Origin: Pseudomonadota bacterium
GTDB taxonomy: Bacteria > Pseudomonadota > Alphaproteobacteria > Rhizobiales > Xanthobacteraceae
NCBI GenBank assembly: GCA_023386885.1
Contig: JAEWIX010000011.1
Location: forward strand, 34,356-98,355
DNA length: 64,000 nt
Direction: 5' to 3'
Both the position numbers and the translations under genes were made by a program. Of the stretch, positions 43,845-52,547 are shown one piece after another. The notes beneath the pieces were generated by a model that saw only the letters and a program-made list of their open reading frames with translations, searched no databases and was not told where the DNA came from. How positions within the stretch are numbered: the stretch's first letter is position 1; every line of letters begins with the position of its first letter.

Positions 43845-44843
43845 TTACGCCACGCCGGCGCGGAGCAGGTCGTGCAGATGCAGGATGCCGACCGGCTTCT
43901 TCGCGTCGGTGACGATCAGCGCGGTGATCTTCGAGGTGTTGAGAATCTCGAGCGCCTCGCCGGCCAGCAGGTTGGCGCCGATGGTTTTCGGGTTCTTCGT
44001 CATCACCTCGTCGACGCCTGCGGTCATCAGGTCGGGGCGCATGTGACGGCGGAGGTCGCCGTCGGTCACGATGCCGGCGAGTTGGCCGCCCTCGTCGACG
44101 ATGCCGACGCAGCCGAAACCTTTCGACGACATTTCCACCAAGGCGTCGGACATTTTCGTGCCGAGAGGTTTTAGCGGTATAGCCGCGCCGGTATGCATCA
44201 GGTCGCGAACGTATTTCAGCATCGCGCCGAGTTTGCCGCCGGGATGCAGCACGCTGAAATCCACCGAGGTGAAGCCGCGGCCTTCGAGCAGCGCGATGGC
44301 GAGCGCGTCGCCAAGCGCCAGTTGCAACACCGACGAGGTGGTCGGCGCGAGGTTGTGCGGACAGGCCTCGCGCGCCTTCGGCAAGGTCAGCGCGATGTCG
44401 GCCGCCTGCGCCAGCGTGGAGTCGCTTTCCGCGGTCATCGCAATGAGGCTGATACGGAAGCGCTTGGCGTAAGTGATGAGGTTCTTCATCTCCGGCTGCT
44501 CGCCGGACCATGAGATCGCCAGCACGATGTCCTCGGCGGTGATCATGCCGAGATCGCCATGGCTGGCTTCGGCGGCATGGACGAAGAACGCCGGCGTGCC
44601 GGTGGAGGCGAAGGTCGCGGCGATCTTGCGGCCGATATGGCCGGACTTGCCGAGCCCGGTGATAATGACCCGCCCCTTGGCGTGCAGCATCAGGTCGATG
44701 GCGTGCGTGAAGGCTGCGCCGAGCCCGCCCTGAAGCGCGGCGGCGAGCGCGGTCACGCCGCTGGCCTCGGTATCGAGCGTGCGCAAAGCCGATTGCAGCG
44801 CCGCGTTCGCCAGATCGTTCGCCGTGTCGTCGGGGGAAGACAT
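43845..44843 (-). CDS. kdsD: D-arabinose-5-phosphate isomerase (KpsF/GutQ/KdsD family)
   Basis: Interconverts ribulose-5-phosphate and arabinose-5-phosphate for Kdo, an LPS core sugar. The 332-residue protein has a SIS domain (GLGKSGHIGRKIAATFASTGTPAFFVHAAEASHGDLGM) and a C-terminal CBS pair (about 205-330). The conserved SHGDLGMI is typical. I preferred the MSSPDDTAN start, with AAGGA five bases upstream, over longer frames that begin nearer 44921. It is divergent from the outer-membrane protein gene. Confidence 0.91.
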   Translation of the reverse strand: MSSPDDTANDLANAALQSALRTLDTEASGVTALAAALQGGLGAAFTHAIDLMLHAKGRVIITGLGKSGHIGRKIAATFASTGTPAFFVHAAEASHGDLGMITAEDIVLAISWSGEQPEMKNLITYAKRFRISLIAMTAESDSTLAQAADIALTLPKAREACPHNLAPTTSSVLQLALGDALAIALLEGRGFTSVDFSVLHPGGKLGAMLKYVRDLMHTGAAIPLKPLGTKMSDALVEMSSKGFGCVGIVDEGGQLAGIVTDGDLRRHMRPDLMTAGVDEVMTKNPKTIGANLLAGEALEILNTSKITALIVTDAKKPVGILHLHDLLRAGVA

Positions 44844-45046
44844 CAGGGTCCTTGAATTCGGTGAAGTCATTCGTGGTTCCGGTGCGGTTCGCGCGGGTCT
44901 TATCACGACCGGCGCGGCCATGCGACGCCGGAAACAGGCCGCCTCAACGCCTCGTTAACCATAACTGTTTTAACTTCCTTAACGACGTTTTCGGCGGGCT
45001 CTGCCGCGCCCCCGCAAGTGACTGGATTTATTGGAGTTTGAAGGTC

Positions 45047-46741
45047 GTGAGGCGAGGTCGAGGGAGCGGTTGTCGCCGTCGCGTGCAGCGCGCGCGGCTG
45101 GCGCTCGCCTGCGGCGCGGCCATGGCCGCCGGCATCGCCCCGTCCCACGCCCAGATGCTGTCGGACCTGCTCAGCCCGAATCCCGGCCAGTTCGCGCAGA
45201 TGCCGGACGGGACGCCGCGCCGGACCGACCGTTCCGAACCGACCCGCGTGATCGGCGTGCCCGCGCCGGAGCGCGACACCAAAGCGCCGTCGCGGATCGG
45301 TCAGATTCCGACCTATGGCATTCCCGCCGCGTCGGGGGCCGACGACGACGGCTACGATTCGCTCGGCCGCAAACGCAACAAGCCGAAACCTTATCCCGGC
45401 GCGCCGAAACTGAAAGGCGCGGTGACGCCTGATCCCTATGCCAGCATGAAGCCGTTGCCGCGCATCAGCCCGCCGCCGTCGCAGAGCGCCAACAAGACGC
45501 CGCTGCCGCCGGCGATGATCGGCGCGGTGGCCGGCCAGCCTTATCGCAAGCGGCTGAAGCCGGACGACGATCCGTTCGGCGCGGTCGGCGACTACGTCGG
45601 CAGTTTTCTCGTCAAGGGCGCGGTCGAGATCGGCGGCGGCTACGATACCAACCCCGGCCGCTTCAACGCCAGGGAGCGCGGCTCGGCGTTCTATCGCATC
45701 GCGCCCGAACTCCTGATCGCGACCGACTGGGAGCGTCATTCCATCGTTGCCGACCTGCGCGGCTCGTTCACCGGCTACGACAAGACGTTCCCCTCGACGC
45801 CCGGCGTCGCGTCGTCGGTGCCGACCGTGGTGGATCGGCCCGATTTCACCGGGTCGATCAAAGGCCGGCTCGACGTCACGCGCGACACCCACGTACTGTC
45901 CGAACTGCGCCTGCGCGTCGGCACCGACAATCCAGGCAGCCCCAACATTCAGGCGGGCCTGTCCAAATATCCGATCTACACGACGACCGGCGGATCGCTC
46001 GGCGTCGAGCAGAATTTCAACCGTCTGCAAATCACCGCCAGCGCCACCGCCGACCATACATCCTATCAGGATTCCAGGCTCACCGACGGCACCACGTTCA
46101 GCAACGACGATCGCAACTTCAACACGTTCGGTGGAATCGCGCGGGCGAGCTACGAAGTGATGCCGGGGTTGAAGCCGTTCGGCGAAGTGCAGGGCGACAC
46201 GCGCGTTCACGAGGTCAGGGTCGACCGCAACGGCTATCAGCGCGATTCCAACGGCGGTTACGCCAAGGTCGGCACCACATTCGAACTGACGCGGCTGCTC
46301 ACCGGCGAAGCCTCGATCGGTTATGCGATGCGCAACTATCAGGACCCGCGGCTGAGCCCACTGACCGGGCTTCTCACCAGCGGCTCGCTGGTGTGGTCGG
46401 CGTCGCCGCTGACCACGGTGAAATTCATCGCCACCACCTCGGTGGACGAAACCACCGTGCCCGGCATCGCCGGCGTGCTGACGCGTATCTACACCGCCGA
46501 GGTCGATCACGATTTCCGCCGCTGGCTCACCGGCATCGGCAAGTTCACCTACGGCACGCTCGACTACCAGAACGGCAACCGGCTCGACACCATCTATTCG
46601 CTGTCCGGCGATCTGGTCTACAAGCTCAACCGCAATGTGTGGGTGAAGGGCACGCTGCGCCGCGACTGGCTGGAGTCCAACATCGCCGGCATGAGCAGCG
46701 CCTCCACCGTGATGATGCTTGGCGTGCGGCTGCAAAACTAG
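45047..46741 (+). CDS. Outer-membrane beta-barrel protein (putative BBP2-type porin)
   Basis: A protein of about 564 residues. The N-terminus VVRRGRGSGCRRRVQRARLALACGAAMAAGIAPSHAQ looks like a signal peptide with a GTG start; the true start is uncertain (TTG or further upstream are possible). About 170 residues of proline-rich periplasmic linker follow, then a barrel from about residue 205 (VKGAVEIGGGYDTNPGRFN) with alternating strands ending in SSASTVMMLGVRLQN, where the last residue pattern fits a barrel closure. GGYDTNP is typical of the beta-barrel porin 2 family. The function is unknown. Confidence 0.75.
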   Translation: MRRGRGSGCRRRVQRARLALACGAAMAAGIAPSHAQMLSDLLSPNPGQFAQMPDGTPRRTDRSEPTRVIGVPAPERDTKAPSRIGQIPTYGIPAASGADDDGYDSLGRKRNKPKPYPGAPKLKGAVTPDPYASMKPLPRISPPPSQSANKTPLPPAMIGAVAGQPYRKRLKPDDDPFGAVGDYVGSFLVKGAVEIGGGYDTNPGRFNARERGSAFYRIAPELLIATDWERHSIVADLRGSFTGYDKTFPSTPGVASSVPTVVDRPDFTGSIKGRLDVTRDTHVLSELRLRVGTDNPGSPNIQAGLSKYPIYTTTGGSLGVEQNFNRLQITASATADHTSYQDSRLTDGTTFSNDDRNFNTFGGIARASYEVMPGLKPFGEVQGDTRVHEVRVDRNGYQRDSNGGYAKVGTTFELTRLLTGEASIGYAMRNYQDPRLSPLTGLLTSGSLVWSASPLTTVKFIATTSVDETTVPGIAGVLTRIYTAEVDHDFRRWLTGIGKFTYGTLDYQNGNRLDTIYSLSGDLVYKLNRNVWVKGTLRRDWLESNIAGMSSASTVMMLGVRLQN

Positions 46742-46767
46742 TGCGAGAGAGGTTGATGTCTGGTCGC

Positions 46768-46866
46768 CGTCACCCTGAGGCGCGTCGGACGACGTTCGAG
46801 CCTCGAAGGGCGACGGCCCATCCTTCGAGGCTCCGTGCTTGCAGCGCGTCGTGCCTCAGGATGACG
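46768..46866. repeat. Long palindromic intergenic repeat (Rhizobiales type)
   Basis: The outer arms CGTCACCCTGAGGC and GCCTCAGGATGACG are inverted copies, and inside them GAGCCTCGAAGG pairs with CCTTCGAGGCTC. The whole 99-base unit can fold as one hairpin. Elements ending in this CCTGAGG/ATGACG pattern are common in Bradyrhizobium-like genomes. Confidence 0.75.
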
Positions 46867-47925
46867 TCAACATTCGCGCGCAACATCGTCACGTTCCGTC
46901 CTCTCCTGCGCTGACAAATCGTCCGCTGAATCTGCGCGCGCGTGCCGCGGCCGCGCCGCCGGCGCGTCGTCGGTCCTCGCATTGGCCCCTCGACAGGCGA
47001 GGGGAGATGGAGCGCCGCAGGGCGCGACATCTTTGTGTAGTCGCGCGCCGCATGATCTTGCGAGGATCATGGAGCCGGCGCGCGCATCGCCTTGCGGCGC
47101 TCCACCAACGCCTTGGGCAAGTGCTGTAACTTGCACCCGCAGCGCGCGGACATGCACCGTGCGGCGAACCGCGCGGGCCATCCACTCGGCGTCTTAAGGC
47201 ATGAGGAGCCGCGCAAGATTGGAGCGGGACGCGGGAGGGGTGAGCGTGATGCGGAGGGCGAAACCACCCCGCGTCGCGCTGGCGGCGCGGTGGGGTGATT
47301 GGCCCCGGTGCGCTGCCTGACGGCCTTGCGAACAAGACCATCGCCACCCTTCAAGCTTCGTGCGCGACGGGCTTTCGCCCTTGCGCCAAACGCGAACCGC
47401 CGGGTTGCCCCGATGGCGCGCGACCGCCGCCGTCCGGCGCGCTTTCGCACGCCTGCTTCCGCTCCGCCCTACGCCGCAAGCGGCATCTCCCCGTAGTGGG
47501 AGCGGGCGGGTCGACCTCTGCCTCCCGAGTGGCCGTGTGCGTCACGAACCGCGCGGGCGCCGGCCTCGTTCCACTTCAAGAACGCCTCCGGAAGCGCCCC
47601 TCACGAACAAGACGATAGGAATATAATCTAGTTTCGGGAGGCGGGCATAAGGATTCTTTGCTGACGAGGCAAAGACGACGAGTGTGGCGTCGAATTTGTA
47701 GTCGGTGCCAAAGGACCGTGCTCACTTTGTCAGTGCATGGTTCGTCCGCAACGGGGTCTTTCTCGACGACGTGGAGCAAAGAGGTACGTCTCAGCGCCAC
47801 GTGAACACGACGCATTCTGAAATGCCGAATAATGACTGATCAGTACGAACTGGTGAAAACACAACGCGCCAACACGCAAACGCGACGCTTCGTCATCTTC
47901 ATCGCGATGGTCACTGCATACACGT
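46867..47925. other. Non-coding region of about 1 kb, no supported gene
   Basis: Several overlapping open frames exist here on both strands, but all have high arginine/proline content and no recognisable domain. None has a good ribosome site, so I treat them as GC-driven noise. A small hairpin CATGATC...GATCATG lies at 47051-47071. From about 47620 the base composition becomes less GC-rich than its surroundings. It may be a decayed region; no remnant of a known gene could be named. Confidence 0.5.
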
Positions 47926-48015
47926 CGTCATGGCCGGATTTATTCCGGCCATCCACATCTTTTATTTTGTGGCTACTCAAAGACGTGGATGCCCGGGACA
48001 AGCCCGGGCATGACG
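47926..48015. repeat. Second palindromic intergenic repeat with nested hairpins
   Basis: CGTCATGGCCGGATTTATTCCGGCCATCCAC at the left contains a hairpin (GGCCGG...CCGGCC) and the right part, GTGGATGCCCGGGACAAGCCCGGGCATGACG, contains CCCGGG...CCCGGG. The outer CGTCATG and CATGACG are inverted. This form recurs in alphaproteobacterial intergenic regions. Confidence 0.75.
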
Positions 48016-48088
48016 ATAACAACCGCAATGCGCGCCCGGTGCGAACTGCTGCACGTCATCCCCCTATAACCGGAAGCTATATCCGATA

Positions 48089-48109
48089 ACGCAATTTGAT
48101 AATTTGCGT
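48089..48109. promoter_or_regulatory. Candidate operator of the sugar-type ABC cluster
   Basis: ACGCAA and TTGCGT form perfect six-base inverted arms around a nine-base AT-rich spacer, 146 bases before the first permease gene. The regulator is unknown. A LysR protein encoded at 59400 is one candidate. Confidence 0.35.
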
Positions 48110-48254
48110 GCCGGTTTCGGTTTGTATAGTTCGCGCCAACAATCGACGCGCTGCGTTGACACCGACGACGATGCTCACTCGTTGCGCTCGCGATCATCGT
48201 CGCGCGTGACGAACGCGTTGCGGCCGTTACGTTGCAGCTGTGGGGAAACTGGGG

Positions 48255-49253
48255 ATGGATGATCGCACCAAGCCGCAATCCGTGTTGCGACATCTCAATC
48301 AGGAAAAAATCGTCTTCATCCTGACGATCGTTCTCTTCATCCTGTTCTCGATCATCCTTCCGAACTTCCTCGCGGCGAACAACATCCTGTCGCTGATCCG
48401 CAGCGTCGCCGTGCTCGGCATTCTCGGGCTCGGCATGCTGATCGTCGTGCTCGGGCGCGGCATCGACCTGTCGCTGGTCGCCACCATGGCGATCTCGGTG
48501 GCGTGGAGCCTGCAACTGATCAGCAGCGGCATGTCGGTCGCCTCCGCCATGACTATCGGCCTCGCATTCGCCATCGGCATGAGCCTGATCACCGGCATTC
48601 TCATCGCTTACGCGGAAATCCCGTCGCTGTTCGCCACGCTGGCGATGGCGACCTTCGTTTACGGCTTCGGCCGCGCGCACCTGATCACCGGCACCGACGT
48701 CGTCTATCTGCCGGCCAATATCGGATGGATCGCGAAACTCGGGCAGGGCCATGTGCTCGGCATTCCGATGCCGATCATCGTCGCGGGCGGGCTGGCGCTG
48801 ATCGTCTACCTGTTCCTGCGCTACACCAAGCCCGGACGCTTCATCTACGCCATGGGCGACAACTTCTTCACCGCGCGCACCGGCGGCATTCCGGTGCGGC
48901 CGATCCTGGTGACGCAATATGTGCTCGCCGGCGGTATCGCCTTCATCGCCGGCATCGTCACCTCGACCTCGGCGCAGGCGATGAATACGCGCGTCGTCAA
49001 TTCCAACATGATCTACGACGTCATCCTCGTGGTGGTGCTCGGCGGCGTCGGCCTCAGCGGCGGCCGCGGCAATGTCCGCAACGTCATCGTCGGCACCTTG
49101 CTGATCGGCGTGCTGATGAACGGCATGACCATCATGGACATTCAGTACACCGTCCAGAACGTCATCAAGAGCCTGATCCTGCTGCTCGCGATCGTCGCTG
49201 ACAGCATTCTCAATCCGCGCGACGAGCAGACCGGCCAGCAGGGCGACATCTAG
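48255..49253 (+). CDS. Sugar-type ABC transporter permease (RbsC/BPD_transp_2 family), subunit 1
   Basis: A 332-residue inner-membrane permease. It contains LGILGLGMLIVVLGRGIDLSLVATMAI, the typical GGIDLSvg-like stretch in modified form, and VVLGGVGLSGGRGNVRNVIVG (GG.sl.GG.G). About nine helices are predicted. The chosen ATG (MDDRTKPQ) lies seven bases after GGGGAA; an in-frame GTG five codons earlier is possible. It is the first gene of a transporter cluster whose binding protein, second permease and ATPase follow. The substrate is unknown. Confidence 0.88.
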   Translation: MDDRTKPQSVLRHLNQEKIVFILTIVLFILFSIILPNFLAANNILSLIRSVAVLGILGLGMLIVVLGRGIDLSLVATMAISVAWSLQLISSGMSVASAMTIGLAFAIGMSLITGILIAYAEIPSLFATLAMATFVYGFGRAHLITGTDVVYLPANIGWIAKLGQGHVLGIPMPIIVAGGLALIVYLFLRYTKPGRFIYAMGDNFFTARTGGIPVRPILVTQYVLAGGIAFIAGIVTSTSAQAMNTRVVNSNMIYDVILVVVLGGVGLSGGRGNVRNVIVGTLLIGVLMNGMTIMDIQYTVQNVIKSLILLLAIVADSILNPRDEQTGQQGDI

Positions 49254-49296
49254 CACCAACGTATTCCGTTCAAACATTTCAACAGGAGGGACGTCC

Positions 49297-50322
49297 GTGA
49301 AGAAACTGACTCAACTGGCGGTGGCCGCGACGGCACTTGCCGCTTTGACGATCGGCACCGTGGCAACGCGCGCCGAAGACACCACCGATGCGTTTCGTGG
49401 CCCGGCATTGGCCTCGCTGAAGGGCAAGACCATCGCCTACCTGCCGATCTCGCTCGGCTTCGATCTGGCGCAGGCCTGGGGCGGCGTGGTCAAGACCGAA
49501 GCGCAGCGCTACGGCATCAACTTCAAGGCCCAGGACCCGAACTGGGTGACCTCGGCGATGGCGCAGGGCATGACCTCGCTGATCGCGGAGAAACCGGACG
49601 TCATCGTCACGCAGAACCCGGACGTGCAGTCGCTGGCGCGCCTTCTGAAGCAGGCCAACGCCGCCGGCATCGCGGTGATCCAGATGAACATGCAGGGCGC
49701 GGTGCAGACCGATGCCTTCGTCGGCCCCGACTTCATCGCGCTCGGCGAGCAGGCCGCCAACATGATCGTCGCGAAGTGCGGCAAGGACACGCAGACCTCG
49801 CACAAGGTCTCGCTGGTCGAGGGCGTTCCGACCGGCGGCGTCAGCTTCTACCAGATCGAGGGCATCAAGAAAGTGTTCGCCAAGCATCCCGAGATCAAGA
49901 TCGTCTCGAGCCAGGCGGCCGACTGGGACGCCAGCAAGGCGCGCGCCATCACCGAGACGGTGATTCAGCAGAACCCCGATCTGTGCGGCGTCATCGACGT
50001 CTGGGACGGTCAGGCCGTCGGCACCGGCGCCGCGATCAAGCAGGCCGGCAAGCAGGGTCAGGTCTATTTCGTCACCTCCGGCGGCGGCGCGCAGGCGACC
50101 TGCGATCGCCTCACCGACGGCACCTTCTCGGCGGTCATCAACTACGATGCGCCGGGCATGGGCCGCGACGCCTGGACCGCGATCATGACCTATCTGCAAA
50201 ACAAGCAGAAGGCCGGCGCGCTGAAGACCCAGATCTACTCGCCGACGCGGGTGATGACCAAGGCCGACGTCAAGGCCGGCACCTGCTGGGATCCCGAGCA
50301 GTACGCCAAGATGCTGCGCTGA
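49297..50322 (+). CDS. Sugar-type ABC transporter substrate-binding protein
   Basis: A 341-residue periplasmic receptor of the Peripla_BP_4 family. It starts with GTG, preceded by AGGAGG, and has a signal MKKLTQLAVAATALAALTIGTVATRA. The mature protein starts KGKTIAYLPISLGFDLAQAW-like sequence and has conserved stretches such as AEKPDVIVTQNPDVQSLARLLKQANAAGI. Cysteines in GTCWDP and NPDLCGV may form a disulfide. The ligand is not predictable from sequence. A strong hairpin follows the stop. Confidence 0.88.
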   Translation: MKKLTQLAVAATALAALTIGTVATRAEDTTDAFRGPALASLKGKTIAYLPISLGFDLAQAWGGVVKTEAQRYGINFKAQDPNWVTSAMAQGMTSLIAEKPDVIVTQNPDVQSLARLLKQANAAGIAVIQMNMQGAVQTDAFVGPDFIALGEQAANMIVAKCGKDTQTSHKVSLVEGVPTGGVSFYQIEGIKKVFAKHPEIKIVSSQAADWDASKARAITETVIQQNPDLCGVIDVWDGQAVGTGAAIKQAGKQGQVYFVTSGGGAQATCDRLTDGTFSAVINYDAPGMGRDAWTAIMTYLQNKQKAGALKTQIYSPTRVMTKADVKAGTCWDPEQYAKMLR

Positions 50323-50330
50323 TGCTGCAC

Positions 50331-50358
50331 GCGTGACCGCGATCCGTCGCGGTCACGC
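50331..50358 (+). terminator. Stem-loop after the binding-protein gene
   Basis: GCGTGACCGCG and CGCGGTCACGC form a perfect 11-base-pair stem around ATCCGT, nine bases after the stop. There is no run of T, so it more likely stabilises the binding-protein mRNA or lowers downstream expression than ends transcription fully. Confidence 0.65.
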
Positions 50359-50408
50359 GCCTCCCTGTTTCTCCCGCCGGCGAACCGCGCCGTAGACGAG
50401 GCTTTCCC

Positions 50409-52547
50409 TTGGCGACTCCTTTGGCGACGACGAGCACCCTCGCAAAGCTGCGATATCGCTTCATTCCCGATCATGTGATCGGCGAATTGCTGTCCAAGAA
50501 GTGGATCGATAACGCGATCCCGTTCCTGGTGCTGCTCTGCGTTGTCGGCCTGTTCGGAAATCTGATTCCGAATTTCTTCTCGGTGTCCAATCTCGGCATC
50601 CAGGCGCGCGAACTGGGCGAATTCGGTCTGGTCTGCATGGCGATGATGCTCGTCATCGTGGTCGGCGGCCTCGATCTCAGCGTCGGCTCGAACTTCGCGC
50701 TCGGCAATTTCATGACGCTGGCGCTGCTCAATCTCGCCAGCTGGCCGGTGTGGCTGGCGATCCCGGCGGTGGTGCTGATCTGCGGCGGCGTCGGCTTCAT
50801 CAACGGTTTCCTGATCGGCTATCTCCGCCTGCGCGCCTTCCTCACCACCCTGGTGACGCTGATCATCGTGCGCGCCATCGTCGACATGCTGCTGCTGAAA
50901 TACTCCAAGCCGATGTCGGTGAGTTTCTACGACTCCAGTGTCTGGGACATGATCGGGCTCGGCGGCGTCGGCGGCGTGCCGTCCAGCTTCATCGTCCTGG
51001 TTGTGGTCGCGCTGATCGGCCACATTCTTCTGACGCGCAGTCGTCCCGGCTGGCGCGCGATGGCGATCGGCGGTTCGCGCCGCTCCGCGCATAACATCGG
51101 GCTTTCGGTGCGCGGCACCGTCTGCGCCGCCTACACCATCTCCGGCATGTTGTGCGGGCTCGCCGGCGTGCTCTATGCGGCGCGGCTCGGCGGCGCCGGC
51201 ACCGATACCGGCATGGGCCTCGAGATCGCGGCGCTGACGGCGGCGGTGCTCGGCGGCAACAGCCTCGGCGGCGGACGCGGTTCGGTGGTCAAGGCGCTGA
51301 TCGGCGCTGTGATCGTGCAGGTGATGACCAACGGCGTGCTGCGCATCGGCATGAACAGCGGCTCCGGCCCGATGGTGTTGGGCCTCACCCTGTTGCTGGC
51401 GGTGTTTATCGACGTGCGCTGGTTGAAGAACCGCGACAAGCTGCTGTCGAAGGTCTACGTCTCGCCGACGCTGGTGGAACTGCCGTCGCCGCGTCCGACC
51501 GACGCCGAGAAGGGCGGCACGCTGGCGCTGAACGATCGGCTCAAGGACGTCGAGATCATCGGCCTCGACGAGGTCGAGTCGCCAGAGGACGTCATTCTCG
51601 ACGAGAACGACTATCTCTATTGCGGCACCCGCCACGGCGATATCGTGCGCTTCTCACCGCCGCGTTATAAAGAGTGGGAAGTCTATGCCCACATCGGCGG
51701 CTCGCCGCTCGGCATGGCGTTCGACAAGGCCGGCGACCTCCTAGTGTGCGTCGGCGGCATGGGTCTCTACAAGATCGATCGCGACCGCAACGTCATCAAG
51801 GTGACGGACGAAACCAACCGTTCGGCGTTCTCGGTGGTGGACGACTCGCGGCTGCGGCTCGCCGACGACCTCGACATCGCGCCCGACGGCAAGGTTTATT
51901 TCAGCGAAGCGACGATCCGCTACGAGATGCACGACTGGCCGGTGGACGCGCTGGAAAGCCGCGGCAACGGTCGCATCATCTGCTACGACCCCAACACCGG
52001 CAAGACGCACACCGCGGTGCGCAAGCTGGTGTTCCCGAACGGCGTCTGCCTGTCGCATGACGGCCAGGCGATCCTGTTCGCGGAAAGCTGGGGCTGCCGC
52101 ATCAACCGTTACTGGATCGCCGGGCCGAAGGCCGGAACGGTGGAGCGAATGGTCGACCAGCTTCCGGGCTATCCCGACAACATCAACCGCGCCTCCGACG
52201 GCACCTATTGGGCGGCGATCATGGGCATGCGCTCGCCTGCGCTCGACGTCGCGCTGCGGATGCCGGGCTTCCGCCGCCGTATGGCGCGGCGCATCGCACC
52301 CGACCAGTGGCTTTATCCGAACCTCAATATCGGCTGCGTCATCCGCTTCAACGACAAGGGCGAGATCGTCGAATCGATGTGGGACAAGGGCGCCAGCAAC
52401 CACCCGATGATCACCTCGATGCGCGAGCACAAGGGCTGGCTCTATCTCGGCGGCATCACCAACAACCGCATCGGCCGCGTCAAGCTCGGCGACTGGGCGG
52501 ACAAGACCTGGAGCGGGTACCGCAGCTATTGGGGAGCGCGCTCATGA
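50409..52547 (+). CDS. ABC transporter permease fused to a strictosidine-synthase/SMP-30-like beta-propeller
   Basis: A 712-residue fusion. Residues 1 to about 340 are an RbsC-type permease (VVGGLDLSVGSNFALGN, LGGNSLGGGRGSVVKAL). Residues from about 375 are an APMAP/strictosidine-synthase-like propeller of the SMP-30/paraoxonase class. Metal-site residues seem kept: E393 (SPEDVIL), D487 (LADDLDI), N544 (FPNGVCL), and D590-N591 (LPGYPDNI). The basic sequence DVRWLKNRDKLL after the last helix suggests the propeller is cytoplasmic. It starts with TTG, supported by GAGG upstream; no better start is seen. The propeller could hydrolyse a lactone or ester as it enters, but this is inference. Confidence 0.86.
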   Translation: MATPLATTSTLAKLRYRFIPDHVIGELLSKKWIDNAIPFLVLLCVVGLFGNLIPNFFSVSNLGIQARELGEFGLVCMAMMLVIVVGGLDLSVGSNFALGNFMTLALLNLASWPVWLAIPAVVLICGGVGFINGFLIGYLRLRAFLTTLVTLIIVRAIVDMLLLKYSKPMSVSFYDSSVWDMIGLGGVGGVPSSFIVLVVVALIGHILLTRSRPGWRAMAIGGSRRSAHNIGLSVRGTVCAAYTISGMLCGLAGVLYAARLGGAGTDTGMGLEIAALTAAVLGGNSLGGGRGSVVKALIGAVIVQVMTNGVLRIGMNSGSGPMVLGLTLLLAVFIDVRWLKNRDKLLSKVYVSPTLVELPSPRPTDAEKGGTLALNDRLKDVEIIGLDEVESPEDVILDENDYLYCGTRHGDIVRFSPPRYKEWEVYAHIGGSPLGMAFDKAGDLLVCVGGMGLYKIDRDRNVIKVTDETNRSAFSVVDDSRLRLADDLDIAPDGKVYFSEATIRYEMHDWPVDALESRGNGRIICYDPNTGKTHTAVRKLVFPNGVCLSHDGQAILFAESWGCRINRYWIAGPKAGTVERMVDQLPGYPDNINRASDGTYWAAIMGMRSPALDVALRMPGFRRRMARRIAPDQWLYPNLNIGCVIRFNDKGEIVESMWDKGASNHPMITSMREHKGWLYLGGITNNRIGRVKLGDWADKTWSGYRSYWGARS

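Noticed and set aside
42379..44511. 710-residue minus-strand open frame covering SPFH, NfeD and part of kdsD
   Set aside because: Shadow of well-supported genes in other frames; its own sequence has no recognisable fold.
46889..47618. Overlapping Arg/Pro-rich frames in the gene-free region
   Set aside because: No ribosome sites, no domains, conflicting strands. Looks like random GC-rich sequence.
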